A stretch of 64,000 bases of DNA, from assembly GCA_023435745.1 (NCBI GenBank), contig JAEZMD010000009.1, positions 1 to 64,000 of the forward strand. The letters run 5' to 3'. The notes beneath the pieces are model-generated. The model saw only the letters and a program-made list of their open reading frames with translations. It made no database searches and was not told the origin of the DNA. This DNA is from Bacillota bacterium (lineage in GTDB: Bacteria; Bacillota; Clostridia; Acetivibrionales; DTU013). Positions 35,193 through 44,763 of the stretch are shown here, one piece after another (the first letter of the stretch is position 1; every line of letters starts with the position of its first letter). A program made the position numbers and the translations under genes.

Positions 35193-37262
35193 TTATTCCA
35201 TACCCTCAAAACTGAAAATAACTGCCGCTTCTTCAAGCTCACGCGTTAAATCTTGCAGATTCCCCGCAAACCCCGAAAGCTCTTCAATGTCCGCAATCTG
35301 TTTCGTTGTGCTTGCCGCGACCCCTTCTGTCGCAGCGGCGGTTTCTTCGGATACTGCGAATACACTTTCAATCGCCTGAAGTGAATTATCCTTCAGCAGC
35401 AGCATTTCGTCCAAGGATTCTTTAACATCATCAGCCTGCCTTGCAATGCTTTCCATGAAGGTAAATATGGCTTTAAAGGCTTTGCTTGTCTCTTCCATGG
35501 CTGCCATTTGTTTTTTGATCGCATCTTCCGTAGTCCTGGTTTCAGTATTTATATTCTCAGTCCTTTGTATAACCGCGCCGACAATATCACCTATTGTTGC
35601 TGAGAAGCCTTTCGATATTTCGGCCAGCTTTTTTATTTCGTCGGCTACCACTGAAAATCCCCTTCCCGCCGTACCTGCCCTGGCTGCTTCAATAGACGCG
35701 TTAAAGGAAAGTAAATTGGACTGCTCTGAAATATCCAAAATGCCGCTGACAATACTGCTTATCTGCTTCATGTCCATATTCAATTCCTTTATTTCCGTTG
35801 TGATATTTTTAGTAGCCTCACTGCTTAATACCGCCTTCTCGGTAAGCAACTCAACCAATGCCAATGCTTTTTCGCTCAAAGCCCTTGTATTGTTAACAGT
35901 ATTAAAAACCATTCCGGTCTCTGTTCTTACCCTATCAATTTTCTCAGAAAGCCTGTTCATATTTTCAAGGTTGTCCGATAATATATTTGCCTGGTCGGTT
36001 GTACTCCTGGAAATGCCATAAACCGAATTCTCTATATCCTTGGAAGCGTTAAAAACCCTCCGGGCGGACAAAGACATCTCTCCGGTGCTATCCATTACCA
36101 TCCTGACGGTGTTCTGAACCTTCAATATCAGAACCTTCAGATTGCTGACCATATCATTGAAGCATCCTATTACGAAATTGATCTCATCTCTTCCTTTATC
36201 GTCCTGAATAAAACGAAATTTTCCGGTTTTCGCCTCCTTCATTATACTAACAAGGCTTTTCAAAGGCATAGCTATGCTGTTTGAAATCATGTAAGTAAGT
36301 AACAGCACAATCAGGAAGCAAATAGCTCCGATCACCATATTATAATTTCTTATCGCCTTTGATTCACCGTTCATGTATTCGTACGGTACCAGCCCGACGA
36401 TCCTCCAAAATGTACTTCCTATTTTTGAATGTATGACAAGCTTCTCATCTCCGCCTAAAGTATATGAGAATTCGCAGCTCGAATCCTTACTTTGCTCCAG
36501 GATCGCCGTAAACTCCTTCCCTCCGTACTCCTTTCCAAACTTGAATAGTTCCTTATTCCTACTTGAAACCACCTTTCCATTTTCATCAGCCATATATATT
36601 TCAGCGCCGGCGCCCATGTCAATGCTCCTGTACATACCAGAAAAATAATCCTCGTTTATACAGGTTATGATATATCCAAGGTATTCATCGTTTTTCATTG
36701 AGTTTATCCTTTTTACTGCTACAAGACAGTTATTTCCGACTTTCCGGGCAATTCGATCGGTCAGGGTCCCGGCAGTCCAAACATTCATCCCTCGTGTTCC
36801 TGATGTAAGGCTGATAATACCGTTTTCCTCCTCCTCAGTTAACAGGTTGAACCTGGGACTATACTCAAATTTTTCTTTGTCCAGCGCTATTACTTCGATA
36901 TATTCGATTTCCCCTACTATTGAAGCCTTCTTTGTAATCACGCTGTTAATGGCGTTACGGACCTTCGTTCTCTCAAGCTGATCTTTTGCTTCATACCCTT
37001 CCAGACCCTGCTGAACCTCGTTTGAATTGGCAATATCATCATTAAGGCTTTCAAACTTCTCCATCTCATTTCCGATGTTCTTACTTATCTGGCTTATAAG
37101 CTGTGCAGAATAAGAGCCTATTTTTGACTCAATTGAAGCGCTTGATTTGATAATGGAAAAATATCCAGTAATAACAATAGGAATCAGTGAAACTGCAATA
37201 AAAGAAATTATGAGCCTGATGTGAATTTTAATCTGCCTGAACAGAAAACATAGCATCTTCAT
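35193..37262 (-). CDS. Methyl-accepting chemotaxis protein
   Basis: 689 residues. Two membrane helices (about 12-32 and 310-330) enclose a ~275-residue extracellular Cache-type sensor. A HAMP domain follows (about 331-385) and then the cytosolic signalling hairpin, with the tip QSNLLSFNASIEAARAGTAG. It starts 26 bp after the permease gene, so it belongs to the sugar operon and may sense the imported sugar, directly or through the binding protein. The Cache domain more often binds small ligands directly. Confidence 0.93.
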   Translation of the reverse strand: MKMLCFLFRQIKIHIRLIISFIAVSLIPIVITGYFSIIKSSASIESKIGSYSAQLISQISKNIGNEMEKFESLNDDIANSNEVQQGLEGYEAKDQLERTKVRNAINSVITKKASIVGEIEYIEVIALDKEKFEYSPRFNLLTEEEENGIISLTSGTRGMNVWTAGTLTDRIARKVGNNCLVAVKRINSMKNDEYLGYIITCINEDYFSGMYRSIDMGAGAEIYMADENGKVVSSRNKELFKFGKEYGGKEFTAILEQSKDSSCEFSYTLGGDEKLVIHSKIGSTFWRIVGLVPYEYMNGESKAIRNYNMVIGAICFLIVLLLTYMISNSIAMPLKSLVSIMKEAKTGKFRFIQDDKGRDEINFVIGCFNDMVSNLKVLILKVQNTVRMVMDSTGEMSLSARRVFNASKDIENSVYGISRSTTDQANILSDNLENMNRLSEKIDRVRTETGMVFNTVNNTRALSEKALALVELLTEKAVLSSEATKNITTEIKELNMDMKQISSIVSGILDISEQSNLLSFNASIEAARAGTAGRGFSVVADEIKKLAEISKGFSATIGDIVGAVIQRTENINTETRTTEDAIKKQMAAMEETSKAFKAIFTFMESIARQADDVKESLDEMLLLKDNSLQAIESVFAVSEETAAATEGVAASTTKQIADIEELSGFAGNLQDLTRELEEAAVIFSFEGME

Positions 37263-37288
37263 ATAATCCTTTCAGTTCGACGTTTTTC

Positions 37289-38269
37289 TTAATTGTTGAC
37301 GTTTCTCTTGACAACAGAGGCAAGATTAAATTTTGACTGTATAACTTCAACGTACGCTGCAACTATGATTACTAGTCCCGTTGCAACATATTGCCAGAAT
37401 GCGTCCACTCCTACGACGATCAAGCCTATCCTCAAGCCTGAGAATAGCAGTGCTCCAATGAAAGTACCCATTATGGTCCCTTTACCTCCGGCCAGGCTTG
37501 TCCCGCCGATCGCAGCGGCGGCTATCGCATTCAGCTCGAAGCCCTGACCGGCTGTAGATTCTGCAGCGCCAAGCTTGGCAGTCAATACGATTGCCGCAAG
37601 TACGGTACCGACTGCACAGACTACATATGCAAGGACCTTGTTAAAGGCAATATTAACGCCGGATAAACGCGTCGCTTCCTCGTTTCCGCCCATTGCATAA
37701 ATATAGCTTCCAAAACGGGTATATCTTAAAAGGATGTGCGCAAAAACCGCAAACAGCAGCATGAGAATAATAGATCCTCTTATACCGTAGAACAACTCAC
37801 CATATATCATTTTCCTGAAATCACCCGGCAAATTCGTCACAGGAAGACCCTTCGTGAAAATATACGCAACGCCGCGGAAAAGAGACATTGTACCTAAGGT
37901 TGCAATAAAGGGCTGCAGTTTCATCTTCGTCACCAGCAGGCCATTAAAAAGGCCGATAACAACGCCTGCCAAGATTCCCGCAAATACCGCCAGAGCCGGG
38001 TGTGCTCCGGCAACGAGCATTTCCGCTATAAGAACTCCGGTTAACGCAAGTGTAGAGCCAACAGATAAATCTATCCCTCCGGTTATAATTACAAACGTCA
38101 TTCCGATTGCGATTATACCAAATATTGTCGCCTGATCAACTATATCCTTTAGATTTGAAAATGACAGATAAATAGGGTTGATTGCCGAAAATATGGCTAC
38201 CATCAGTACAAACCCTATCACCAGACTAATTTCTCTTTCGGCATTTTTTAAAAATTTTATTTTTTTCAT
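37289..38269 (-). CDS. Ribose/allose-type ABC permease
   Basis: 326 residues with about ten hydrophobic helices. The signatures GIDLSVGSTLALTGV and the EAA-like loop GGNEEATRLSGVNIAFNKV are those of the RbsC/AlsC/XylH family. It forms the homodimeric channel for the sugar importer. Its start overlaps the ATPase stop by 4 bp (ATGA). Confidence 0.95.
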   Translation of the reverse strand: MKKIKFLKNAEREISLVIGFVLMVAIFSAINPIYLSFSNLKDIVDQATIFGIIAIGMTFVIITGGIDLSVGSTLALTGVLIAEMLVAGAHPALAVFAGILAGVVIGLFNGLLVTKMKLQPFIATLGTMSLFRGVAYIFTKGLPVTNLPGDFRKMIYGELFYGIRGSIILMLLFAVFAHILLRYTRFGSYIYAMGGNEEATRLSGVNIAFNKVLAYVVCAVGTVLAAIVLTAKLGAAESTAGQGFELNAIAAAAIGGTSLAGGKGTIMGTFIGALLFSGLRIGLIVVGVDAFWQYVATGLVIIVAAYVEVIQSKFNLASVVKRNVNN

Positions 38270-39771
38270 TGATTGTTCCCCCCTAAAGCATACGAAAGAA
38301 TGTCCTTTTCGTTAAATTCCGAATGTGAAAATTCAGCAGCAATCCTTCCTTCCCGCATTACGATCAGCCTATCGCTTATACCTATTATTTCCGGCAATTC
38401 CGAAGAAACCATTATAATCGATTTACCCTTTTCTACAAGACTTTCCATGAGATTATAAATTTCCGTTTTCGCTCCGATATCAATCCCCTTTGTAGGTTCG
38501 TCAAATATCATAATATCTGCTCCTGTGGACAGCCATTTAGCCAGTATCACTTTCTGCTGATTTCCGCCTGATAAATTGTTTGTCGGAAAATCCGGATCAG
38601 GGGGTTTTAATCCAACTATATGGGCAAGCTTCCTTCCATTCTCCTTCTTTTCCCGATGGTTAATAATCCCTAACCTTACGAATTTCCGTAACGAGGGAAG
38701 GGCAATATTATCAGAATTGCTCAGATTCCTGATAAAGCCTTGCAGCTTCCTTTCCTCAGGAATCAAGCCCATACTGTCCTTTACCCCCTTGCGTGGCGAA
38801 TCATGCAGAGTTTTCTTCCCATTGACATATATCTCACCGCCTGTAATCCTGTCCGCTCCAAAAATGGCCCGCATCACATCCGTCCTTTTTGATCCTACCA
38901 ATCCGAAGAATCCGAGTATTTCGCCTCTATTGAGATAAAAACTGATGTCGTCAAATACATTACGGATACAAAGGTTCTTTACTTCCAGCGTTCTTATCCC
39001 AGGATCGGCTCTTGTAGGTTTTTTCCTTACGGCGAACATCGATACGTCTCTGCCGATCATATTGTAAATAAGCTTTTCTTTTGTCAATTCCTTAATGTCA
39101 TTAGTATTGATATATTTGCCGTCACGTAAAATCGTCGCACTTTCAGCAATCCTGAATACCTCGTCAAGCCTGTGGCTTGTGTAAATGATGGTAATGCCTT
39201 TTTCCTTTAACTCCCTGATGATTTCAAACAGCGTTTCCGTCTCATTGCTGCTGAGCGAAGCCGTAGGTTCGTCAAAGGATATGACTCGTGAATTCATGTG
39301 TAAAGCTTTGGCAATCTGGATGATCTGCATTTCTCCGGCGCTCAGCTTGCCCACTTTTTCATCCGGAGACAATGAGGACTTAAGTCTTTCCAGCAATTTT
39401 GCGGTGTCCCGGTTCATTTTTTTATAATCCAGCAGAATGCCTTTCTGTGGCTCGCACCCAAGCATGATATTCTGTGCGACGGTCATTTCAGGAACCATGT
39501 TCAGCTCCTGATGCACTTTGGAAATACCGAATTTGATAGCGTCATAAGTTGAATGAAAATTGATCCTTTCGCCATCAATGAATACTTCTCCGCCCGACGG
39601 CTGGAAAGCTCCGTGAAGGATATTCAGCAATGTAGTCTTACCTGCGCCGTTTTCTCCCAGAAGCGCATGCACCTCGCCTTTTTTTATGGAAAAGCTCACA
39701 TCGTCAAGCGCCTGACACCCTGGAAAAACCTTGCTTACATGCCTGAACTGTACATATTCGTTACAATTCAT
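38266..39771 (-). CDS. Sugar ABC ATPase with two nucleotide-binding domains
   Basis: 501 residues from ATG 39771, after GGAG. The first domain has an intact Walker A (GENGAGKTTLLNIL), signature (LSAGEMQIIQIAKAL) and Walker B (ISFDEPTASLS). The second domain has the degenerate Walker A typical of RbsA/AraG (GLVGSKRTDV), with a normal signature LSGGNQQKVILAKWL and IFDEPTKGIDIG. It powers import with the permease and the binding protein. Confidence 0.96.
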   Translation of the reverse strand: MNCNEYVQFRHVSKVFPGCQALDDVSFSIKKGEVHALLGENGAGKTTLLNILHGAFQPSGGEVFIDGERINFHSTYDAIKFGISKVHQELNMVPEMTVAQNIMLGCEPQKGILLDYKKMNRDTAKLLERLKSSLSPDEKVGKLSAGEMQIIQIAKALHMNSRVISFDEPTASLSSNETETLFEIIRELKEKGITIIYTSHRLDEVFRIAESATILRDGKYINTNDIKELTKEKLIYNMIGRDVSMFAVRKKPTRADPGIRTLEVKNLCIRNVFDDISFYLNRGEILGFFGLVGSKRTDVMRAIFGADRITGGEIYVNGKKTLHDSPRKGVKDSMGLIPEERKLQGFIRNLSNSDNIALPSLRKFVRLGIINHREKKENGRKLAHIVGLKPPDPDFPTNNLSGGNQQKVILAKWLSTGADIMIFDEPTKGIDIGAKTEIYNLMESLVEKGKSIIMVSSELPEIIGISDRLIVMREGRIAAEFSHSEFNEKDILSYALGGNNQ

Positions 39772-39848
39772 ACTTTCTTCTCTCCTTTTTAAGAACACAA
39801 GGGGCAGTCAACCTGCAACCACCCCTCTATGTACATTAATAAAGCGGC

Positions 39849-41039
39849 TTAATTGACTTTTTCATATTCAAGCTCTTTCCAGCCCCAGAGCTCTTTGTCC
39901 GACATATTTACATTATCTTTATCGACTATATTATATGGGCCAAGAATTTTTTCTGGCAAATTCTGTCCCGCGAGCGCTCTTAAGGCAATTTCAAGTCCGA
40001 TTCTTCCGTATAGGAAGGGAGAACTGGCCACCGTGACGGCAAGCTCGCCTTTCTTAATGGACGCGATACCTTCGTCGGTGGCATCCACTCCGGCTACTAT
40101 CACATCGCCCAATTTACCGGCATCCCTAACAGCCTCTAACGCACCCATTGCCATGGTGTCGTTATTACAGAAAACGGCTTTAAGATTGGGGAACTTTTTT
40201 AGTTGAATATCCACAACATCTTTTGCTTTAGACCTGTCCCAGTCGGCATTCTGGATGTCAACAACCTTGATATTGGGATTATTGAGCTTCTTGATCTCTT
40301 CTTCAAAGCTTTGTGTCCTGGACCTTGCCGCGCTGTTGTTGGCTATGCCGGAGACTATGGTAATATCCCCTCCGTTATCCCCAAGCTTCTTCGCGATATA
40401 ATCTGCCGCAATGGTTCCCGCCGTGTATTCGCTGTCTCCGAAAAAGCAGGGTACCTTCGGTTCGCCGTCAAATCTCTGGTTTCCGGTTACCACAATGATG
40501 CCGGCTTCCTGGGCGGCCTCTATACCCGGTACCAGATTCGCGTCGGAAATCGCGTTGAATACGATTGCGTCGTACTTTTTATTTATCATATCCATCATAA
40601 TCGAAAGCTGTCCCTGCTGATCCGATTCACCCTGCGCCGCTCTTACATCGACAGTAACCTTCATACCTGCGTCCTGTAAATTCTTTGCTTCCTCATCCAC
40701 TCCTTTTTTTATTGCCTGCCAAAACGAGTTATCCAGGGATTTTACGATATAGCCTATTTTAATTTCGCGATCGGGGACCGGAATTTTTCCCCATATTTCC
40801 TTTAAATCCTTATAGAAATATGCGCCTTCGGAAAAATCCGGATCAGTCTTAAGGACGGATACGGAGCTGTAATCAAACACATCATTTGTGGCAGCTGCCT
40901 CTGTCTTCTGCACCTCTGCGGCAGTTTGACCCTCTTGACCAGTCTGAGTCGTCTGCTGTGCGCCGCAGGCACTTAAAACAGTTAAACCAAAAGCAACGCA
41001 GATCAGTAAAACAATAACCTTATTTAACATCATTTTCAC
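39849..41039 (-). CDS. Sugar-binding lipoprotein of the ABC importer
   Basis: 396 residues from GTG 41039, 7 bases after GGAGGG. Signal peptide with lipobox LSAC, a Gln/Thr/Ala-rich linker, then a type I periplasmic-binding fold (DREIKIGYIVKSLDNSFWQAI, VFNAISDANLVPGIEAAQEAGI, AVFCNNDTMAMGALEAVRDAG). It belongs to the RbsB/AlsB class. The linker of about 45 residues before the fold, with DPDFSEGAYFYKDL, is longer than usual. Confidence 0.94.
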   Translation of the reverse strand: MKMMLNKVIVLLICVAFGLTVLSACGAQQTTQTGQEGQTAAEVQKTEAAATNDVFDYSSVSVLKTDPDFSEGAYFYKDLKEIWGKIPVPDREIKIGYIVKSLDNSFWQAIKKGVDEEAKNLQDAGMKVTVDVRAAQGESDQQGQLSIMMDMINKKYDAIVFNAISDANLVPGIEAAQEAGIIVVTGNQRFDGEPKVPCFFGDSEYTAGTIAADYIAKKLGDNGGDITIVSGIANNSAARSRTQSFEEEIKKLNNPNIKVVDIQNADWDRSKAKDVVDIQLKKFPNLKAVFCNNDTMAMGALEAVRDAGKLGDVIVAGVDATDEGIASIKKGELAVTVASSPFLYGRIGLEIALRALAGQNLPEKILGPYNIVDKDNVNMSDKELWGWKELEYEKVN

Positions 41040-41221
41040 AAAAATCCCTCCTAAATAATAGCTTATCAAAATGTATACCTCTGAATAGAGCGCCTAAAAA
41101 AATCAATCTCTCCACATCACATCCTTTCCAATTTCAATTTGCTAATGGCCTTATCTTTTGTCTGCATAAATCAGCCGGATTTACCCTGCTTTCCTCCTCT
41201 CATAAAAATATCCGCTATCAG

Positions 41222-41905
41222 TCAATCCCCTTTTGTATCTATCATAATGTCCTTGACCCAACTCCTGATCTTTTTGACTGCTTCCCTGTAATCAGTCCCC
41301 TTAATAAATAATGAAGAGCTTCCTGCAACGATTGCATTCGCACCGCTTTTGCATACCTCGGGAACGGTAAGCTCGTCCATATGTCCATCGGTTTCCAATT
41401 CAACATCATAGTCCTTTTCAGTTATTGCTTTTTTTATCAATCTGATTTTGTGGATCACATCGGGCTTGAACGGCTGGCCTGCAAATCCCGGCTCAACAGT
41501 CATAAAAGTAATCATGTCGACGCTTTGTAAATACGGAAGCAAATATTCGGCAGGCGTCTGAGGGTTTATAACTATACCTGCCTTTTTATTCTTTTGCCTT
41601 ATTCTTTGAACAAGATCATCAATATTTTCTGTAGTTTCAATATGAAAGCAAATAAACTCTCCATCGCAATCCAATAATTTATCGAGATATTTATCCGGCT
41701 CTATAGTCATCAGATGTATTTCAAACGGTAAAGCGGTCACCCTTCTTATCGCTTTGATAATAGAGAATCCAAGCTCGATATTGTTTACAAAACGTCCGTC
41801 CATTATGTCTATATGTATGCGGTCTACTCCCGCAAGCTCGAGCTTCAGGCATTCCTTTTCCAGGTTCATCAGATCGGCGCACATAATAGAAGCCGATATA
41901 ATCAT
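41222..41905 (-). CDS. Ribulose-phosphate epimerase family, AlsE-like
   Basis: 227 residues from ATG 41905, with GGGGTGA as ribosome site; the GTG at 41914 overlaps the kinase stop and is the alternative. TIM barrel with metal-binding VDRIHIDIMDGRFV and EIHLMT. The active-site loop reads MTVEPGFAGQPFKP, as in E. coli AlsE (D-allulose-6-phosphate 3-epimerase), where classical Rpe has M-S-V-N-P-G-F-G-G. In this operon it would convert allulose 6-phosphate to fructose 6-phosphate. Confidence 0.85.
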   Translation of the reverse strand: MIISASIMCADLMNLEKECLKLELAGVDRIHIDIMDGRFVNNIELGFSIIKAIRRVTALPFEIHLMTIEPDKYLDKLLDCDGEFICFHIETTENIDDLVQRIRQKNKKAGIVINPQTPAEYLLPYLQSVDMITFMTVEPGFAGQPFKPDVIHKIRLIKKAITEKDYDVELETDGHMDELTVPEVCKSGANAIVAGSSSLFIKGTDYREAVKKIRSWVKDIMIDTKGD

Positions 41906-41910
41906 AATTA

Positions 41911-42885
41911 TCACCCCTTATCATCATTATCTGATAATTGACCATCTCTGAAGAACATAGCCGCCCCGATCATCGGAGCATCTTCCCCAAGCTTTGCTAT
42001 TTCTATCCCGACCTTTCCCGCTGCCAATGGATAACCTCTATCATTTACAAATCTTTTGACAGGTTCTATCAGGAGCTCATTTTCCTTGCACATTCCGCCG
42101 CTTATGATTATTTTCTCAGGGCTTAGTATATTAAGTATATTTACAAGTCCCATTCCCAGAAATTCAACGGCATCTCCAATTATTTTTTTTGCCGAACCGT
42201 TTCCGTTTCTGGCCATGTCAAATACATTCTGGGTCGTCAGCTCATTGCGTATATGGTCCTTACGGTTCACAACCAGCTTTTTAGCTCTCCTGACAATAGC
42301 CGGACCCGAAGCATAAGCTTCAAGGCAGCCCTGCCTGCCGCAGTTGCACTTTTCACCTTTTGGTTTTACGATTGTGTGTCCCAGCTCACCCGAAGTGTTT
42401 AAACCACCTCTATAGATTTTTTTATTAATGATTATCCCACAACCCACCCCGGTTCCCAGGGTTATGCATACGATATTTTCACATCCGCGGCCGGAACCGA
42501 ACAGCAATTCAGCAAGTGCGGCAGCCTGCGTATCCTGTCCTATATATGATTCGATATCCAGCCTTTTGTTTATGAGTTCCAGAAAGGGCAGGTCCCTCCA
42601 CCCTATATTGGGCGCAAAAACCACTTTTCCGTTTTTGGGGTCGGTCGTTCCAGGTACGCCAAAACCGACGCTCCTGACCTTACTTAAAGGAATGCGCTCC
42701 GCTTCGAGCATTTTTGCAATCCTATTCGAAATATTATTTATTATGTGCTCATACCCTTTTTCAGGATCCGTATTGATCCGATTTTTAGCTACTACATCGC
42801 CATCCATGCCTATCAGGCCAATATTTATTTTTGTGCCTCCGATATCTACGCCTATACTGTATCCGTGATTCCGACCGTTTCCCAT
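41911..42885 (-). CDS. ROK-family sugar kinase, allose kinase-like
   Basis: 324 residues. The phosphate loop SIGVDIGGTKINIGLI, the catalytic ELGHTIV region and the zinc cysteines CNCGRQGCLEAYAS define a ROK kinase. In the D-allose pathway the matching enzyme is AlsK, which makes allose 6-phosphate. Substrate cannot be fixed from sequence; glucokinase is the alternative. Starts on the rpiB stop (TAATG). Confidence 0.88.
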   Translation of the reverse strand: MGNGRNHGYSIGVDIGGTKINIGLIGMDGDVVAKNRINTDPEKGYEHIINNISNRIAKMLEAERIPLSKVRSVGFGVPGTTDPKNGKVVFAPNIGWRDLPFLELINKRLDIESYIGQDTQAAALAELLFGSGRGCENIVCITLGTGVGCGIIINKKIYRGGLNTSGELGHTIVKPKGEKCNCGRQGCLEAYASGPAIVRRAKKLVVNRKDHIRNELTTQNVFDMARNGNGSAKKIIGDAVEFLGMGLVNILNILSPEKIIISGGMCKENELLIEPVKRFVNDRGYPLAAGKVGIEIAKLGEDAPMIGAAMFFRDGQLSDNDDKG

Positions 42886-43349
42886 TATTGTCCCTCCGAC
42901 GAAGCATCATATTGCGACGCCTCGATTTCTTTTATCATATTGACCCTTTTCAAATGCCTTTCTCCTTCAAAATCCGAATTGAGCCAGGTATCGATAATCA
43001 TTTTCGCCAGTTCAATTCCAACAACTCTTGAGCCGAGCGCAAGAATATTGGTATCGTTATGCTGACGCGATAATTGGGCTGAATACGGCTCGCTGCATAC
43101 AACGGCGCGGATGCCCCTCACTTTATTCGCACTGATGGAAATACCGATGCCGGTGCCGCAAAATAAAAGGCCTTTTTCACATTTGCCTCCTGCAACCGCT
43201 CTGCCGACTTTTTCCCCGATATTGGGATAGTCCACTCTTTCCTCTGAATAGCATCCATAATCCATGAATTCCAGATTTTTCTCGATCAGATAAAGCTTTA
43301 CTTCTTCTTTGAACCTATAGGCAGCATGGTCACTTCCAACAGCAATCAT
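42885..43349 (-). CDS. rpiB: RpiB-family sugar-phosphate isomerase
   Basis: 154 residues. The fold and active site match RpiB: SDHAAYRFKEEV, GLLFCGTGIGISISANK and RQHNDTNILALGSR, with the catalytic cysteine in LLFCGTG and the histidine in RQHND. RpiB interconverts ribose 5- and ribulose 5-phosphate and also allose 6- and allulose 6-phosphate. ATG 43349 is preceded by GAGGAGG. A LacI-type operator lies 36 bp upstream. Confidence 0.93.
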   Translation of the reverse strand: MIAVGSDHAAYRFKEEVKLYLIEKNLEFMDYGCYSEERVDYPNIGEKVGRAVAGGKCEKGLLFCGTGIGISISANKVRGIRAVVCSEPYSAQLSRQHNDTNILALGSRVVGIELAKMIIDTWLNSDFEGERHLKRVNMIKEIEASQYDASSEGQ

Positions 43350-43384
43350 AAATAACCTCCTCGTTTATATAATAATCATAGTCG

Positions 43385-43398
43385 GTGAACCGTTTTTC
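43385..43398. promoter_or_regulatory. Putative LacI-family operator before rpiB
   Basis: GTGAACCGTTTTTC, differing in only 2 positions or fewer from the copies before the amidohydrolase and lacI genes. The central CG with A/T-rich arms is typical for this regulator family. Confidence 0.6.
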
Positions 43399-43465
43399 CT
43401 CTTCAAACAATAAATCCTACAAAAAAATATATTTCCTTCTGTTAAAAAATTTTTGCTTGAATTTT

Positions 43466-44665
43466 TTATAACTTATAAATATGTTTAGCATTGTTATATA
43501 AAATATTATCGATTATTTTCTTAGCATCGTACAGTGAGAAATAGCCTGTATCGACCTTCTCGGCCAGACCGGCGGCAATTGCATGCCTTGCTGCCAATAA
43601 CGCTCCCAGGCTTTCTTCGGAATTAACCGTATCGCAGCCCCAACATATCTTATCGGCAGTGCTCACCTCTATCAGTTCCTCTATCATTCTTCTGGCGGCT
43701 GATGTAGAGATTATAGGCAGCCAGCATATATCAGGATAGACATTATTATATGTATGGGCAAGAGCATAAATATCCTCAAGCCACGGATACCCTCCGTGAA
43801 ATAATACGAACTTCGTATCAGGGTTTTTTCGGATTACCTCCTGCATACACAAGGCATTCGTCCTATTAAGCAGTGCAAGTCCCGTATGACATTGCAAAGG
43901 TATATCCAATTCGGCGGCTATACGACATATTTCGAAGAAAATATAATCCCCAAAAGCTTTAATGTCTTCGGGAGTCCTGGCGTCGTCCGTGCAATTGATG
44001 GCTGTCCGGGCCCTGTCCCTGGATGTCTCGGTAAAGTCCAGGGAGCGGTCGTATGCGAGCGCTGATTTCAACGCAATACAACCCGCCTTCTTTTTTTCTA
44101 TAATCGTACTTTCCATTAAAAAAACATATTCATCAATATCTTTCGTACTTATGCCATAAAGAGGTACAGGATTATTACCGTTATGATCCAACGCTTTTTG
44201 ACTGTAGCCAAAAACGAACGCATTAATCCTGAAAGCCGGCGCAAATAGATTTGCATGCCCGTTATTCGAACCCGGATTCCAGTACGTATCAAGTACGATT
44301 TTCTCATACCTGCATTGTGCCTCCAAAATATCCAGTTGATGATTTTCCTGTTTATTTGACTTAGATATTACATCCGAAAATCTGTCCCAATTCTGAGAAG
44401 TCAGAGGTTCATCAAAATGATAAATTTTTTGAAGCGCTTTTTCCAGCCAGACAAAATAGGAATTGTACCTGACCTTCTCCAGATACCTTGCTCTGCTTTC
44501 AGGCGAGCTGTCAAAATTCACACCGCACCAGTTAATGTAACTCGTCTTAAGCAGCATGTCCAGATCAAATCCGTTGAAAAACGAATCCTCCTGATGATGG
44601 GAATGCGTATTGATTATCCTTATGGACTCCATATAATCATACAGTTCTTTATAAACCTCTTGCAT
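43466..44665 (-). CDS. Amidohydrolase-family protein of the sugar operon
   Basis: 399 residues. Metal-dependent TIM-barrel hydrolase: HxH at H21-H23 (INTHSHHQED), a candidate lysine region (AGCIALKSALAYDR), the CHTG histidine, a histidine in FHGGYPW, and the final aspartate in WGCDTVNSEES. The general plan resembles amidohydrolase-2 and uronate isomerase relatives. It is the first structural gene of the operon after lacI, 98 bp away, with an operator-like motif in between. E. coli's allose operon has no counterpart, so it may act on a lactone, glycoside or modified form of the sugar. Reaction unknown. Confidence 0.85.
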   Translation of the reverse strand: MQEVYKELYDYMESIRIINTHSHHQEDSFFNGFDLDMLLKTSYINWCGVNFDSSPESRARYLEKVRYNSYFVWLEKALQKIYHFDEPLTSQNWDRFSDVISKSNKQENHQLDILEAQCRYEKIVLDTYWNPGSNNGHANLFAPAFRINAFVFGYSQKALDHNGNNPVPLYGISTKDIDEYVFLMESTIIEKKKAGCIALKSALAYDRSLDFTETSRDRARTAINCTDDARTPEDIKAFGDYIFFEICRIAAELDIPLQCHTGLALLNRTNALCMQEVIRKNPDTKFVLFHGGYPWLEDIYALAHTYNNVYPDICWLPIISTSAARRMIEELIEVSTADKICWGCDTVNSEESLGALLAARHAIAAGLAEKVDTGYFSLYDAKKIIDNILYNNAKHIYKL

Positions 44666-44726
44666 AATGAACCTCCCCTACTTTAAATAATAAATATTCA
44701 TAATGGCTACAGAACAATCCTCGTAA

Positions 44727-44740
44727 GTGAATCGGTTTTC
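44727..44740. promoter_or_regulatory. Putative LacI-family operator before the amidohydrolase gene
   Basis: GTGAATCGGTTTTC in the 98-bp gap after lacI; two changes from the copies at 43385 and 45810. Confidence 0.6.
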
Positions 44741-44763
44741 TATAGTCAAAAAAATATACCGAT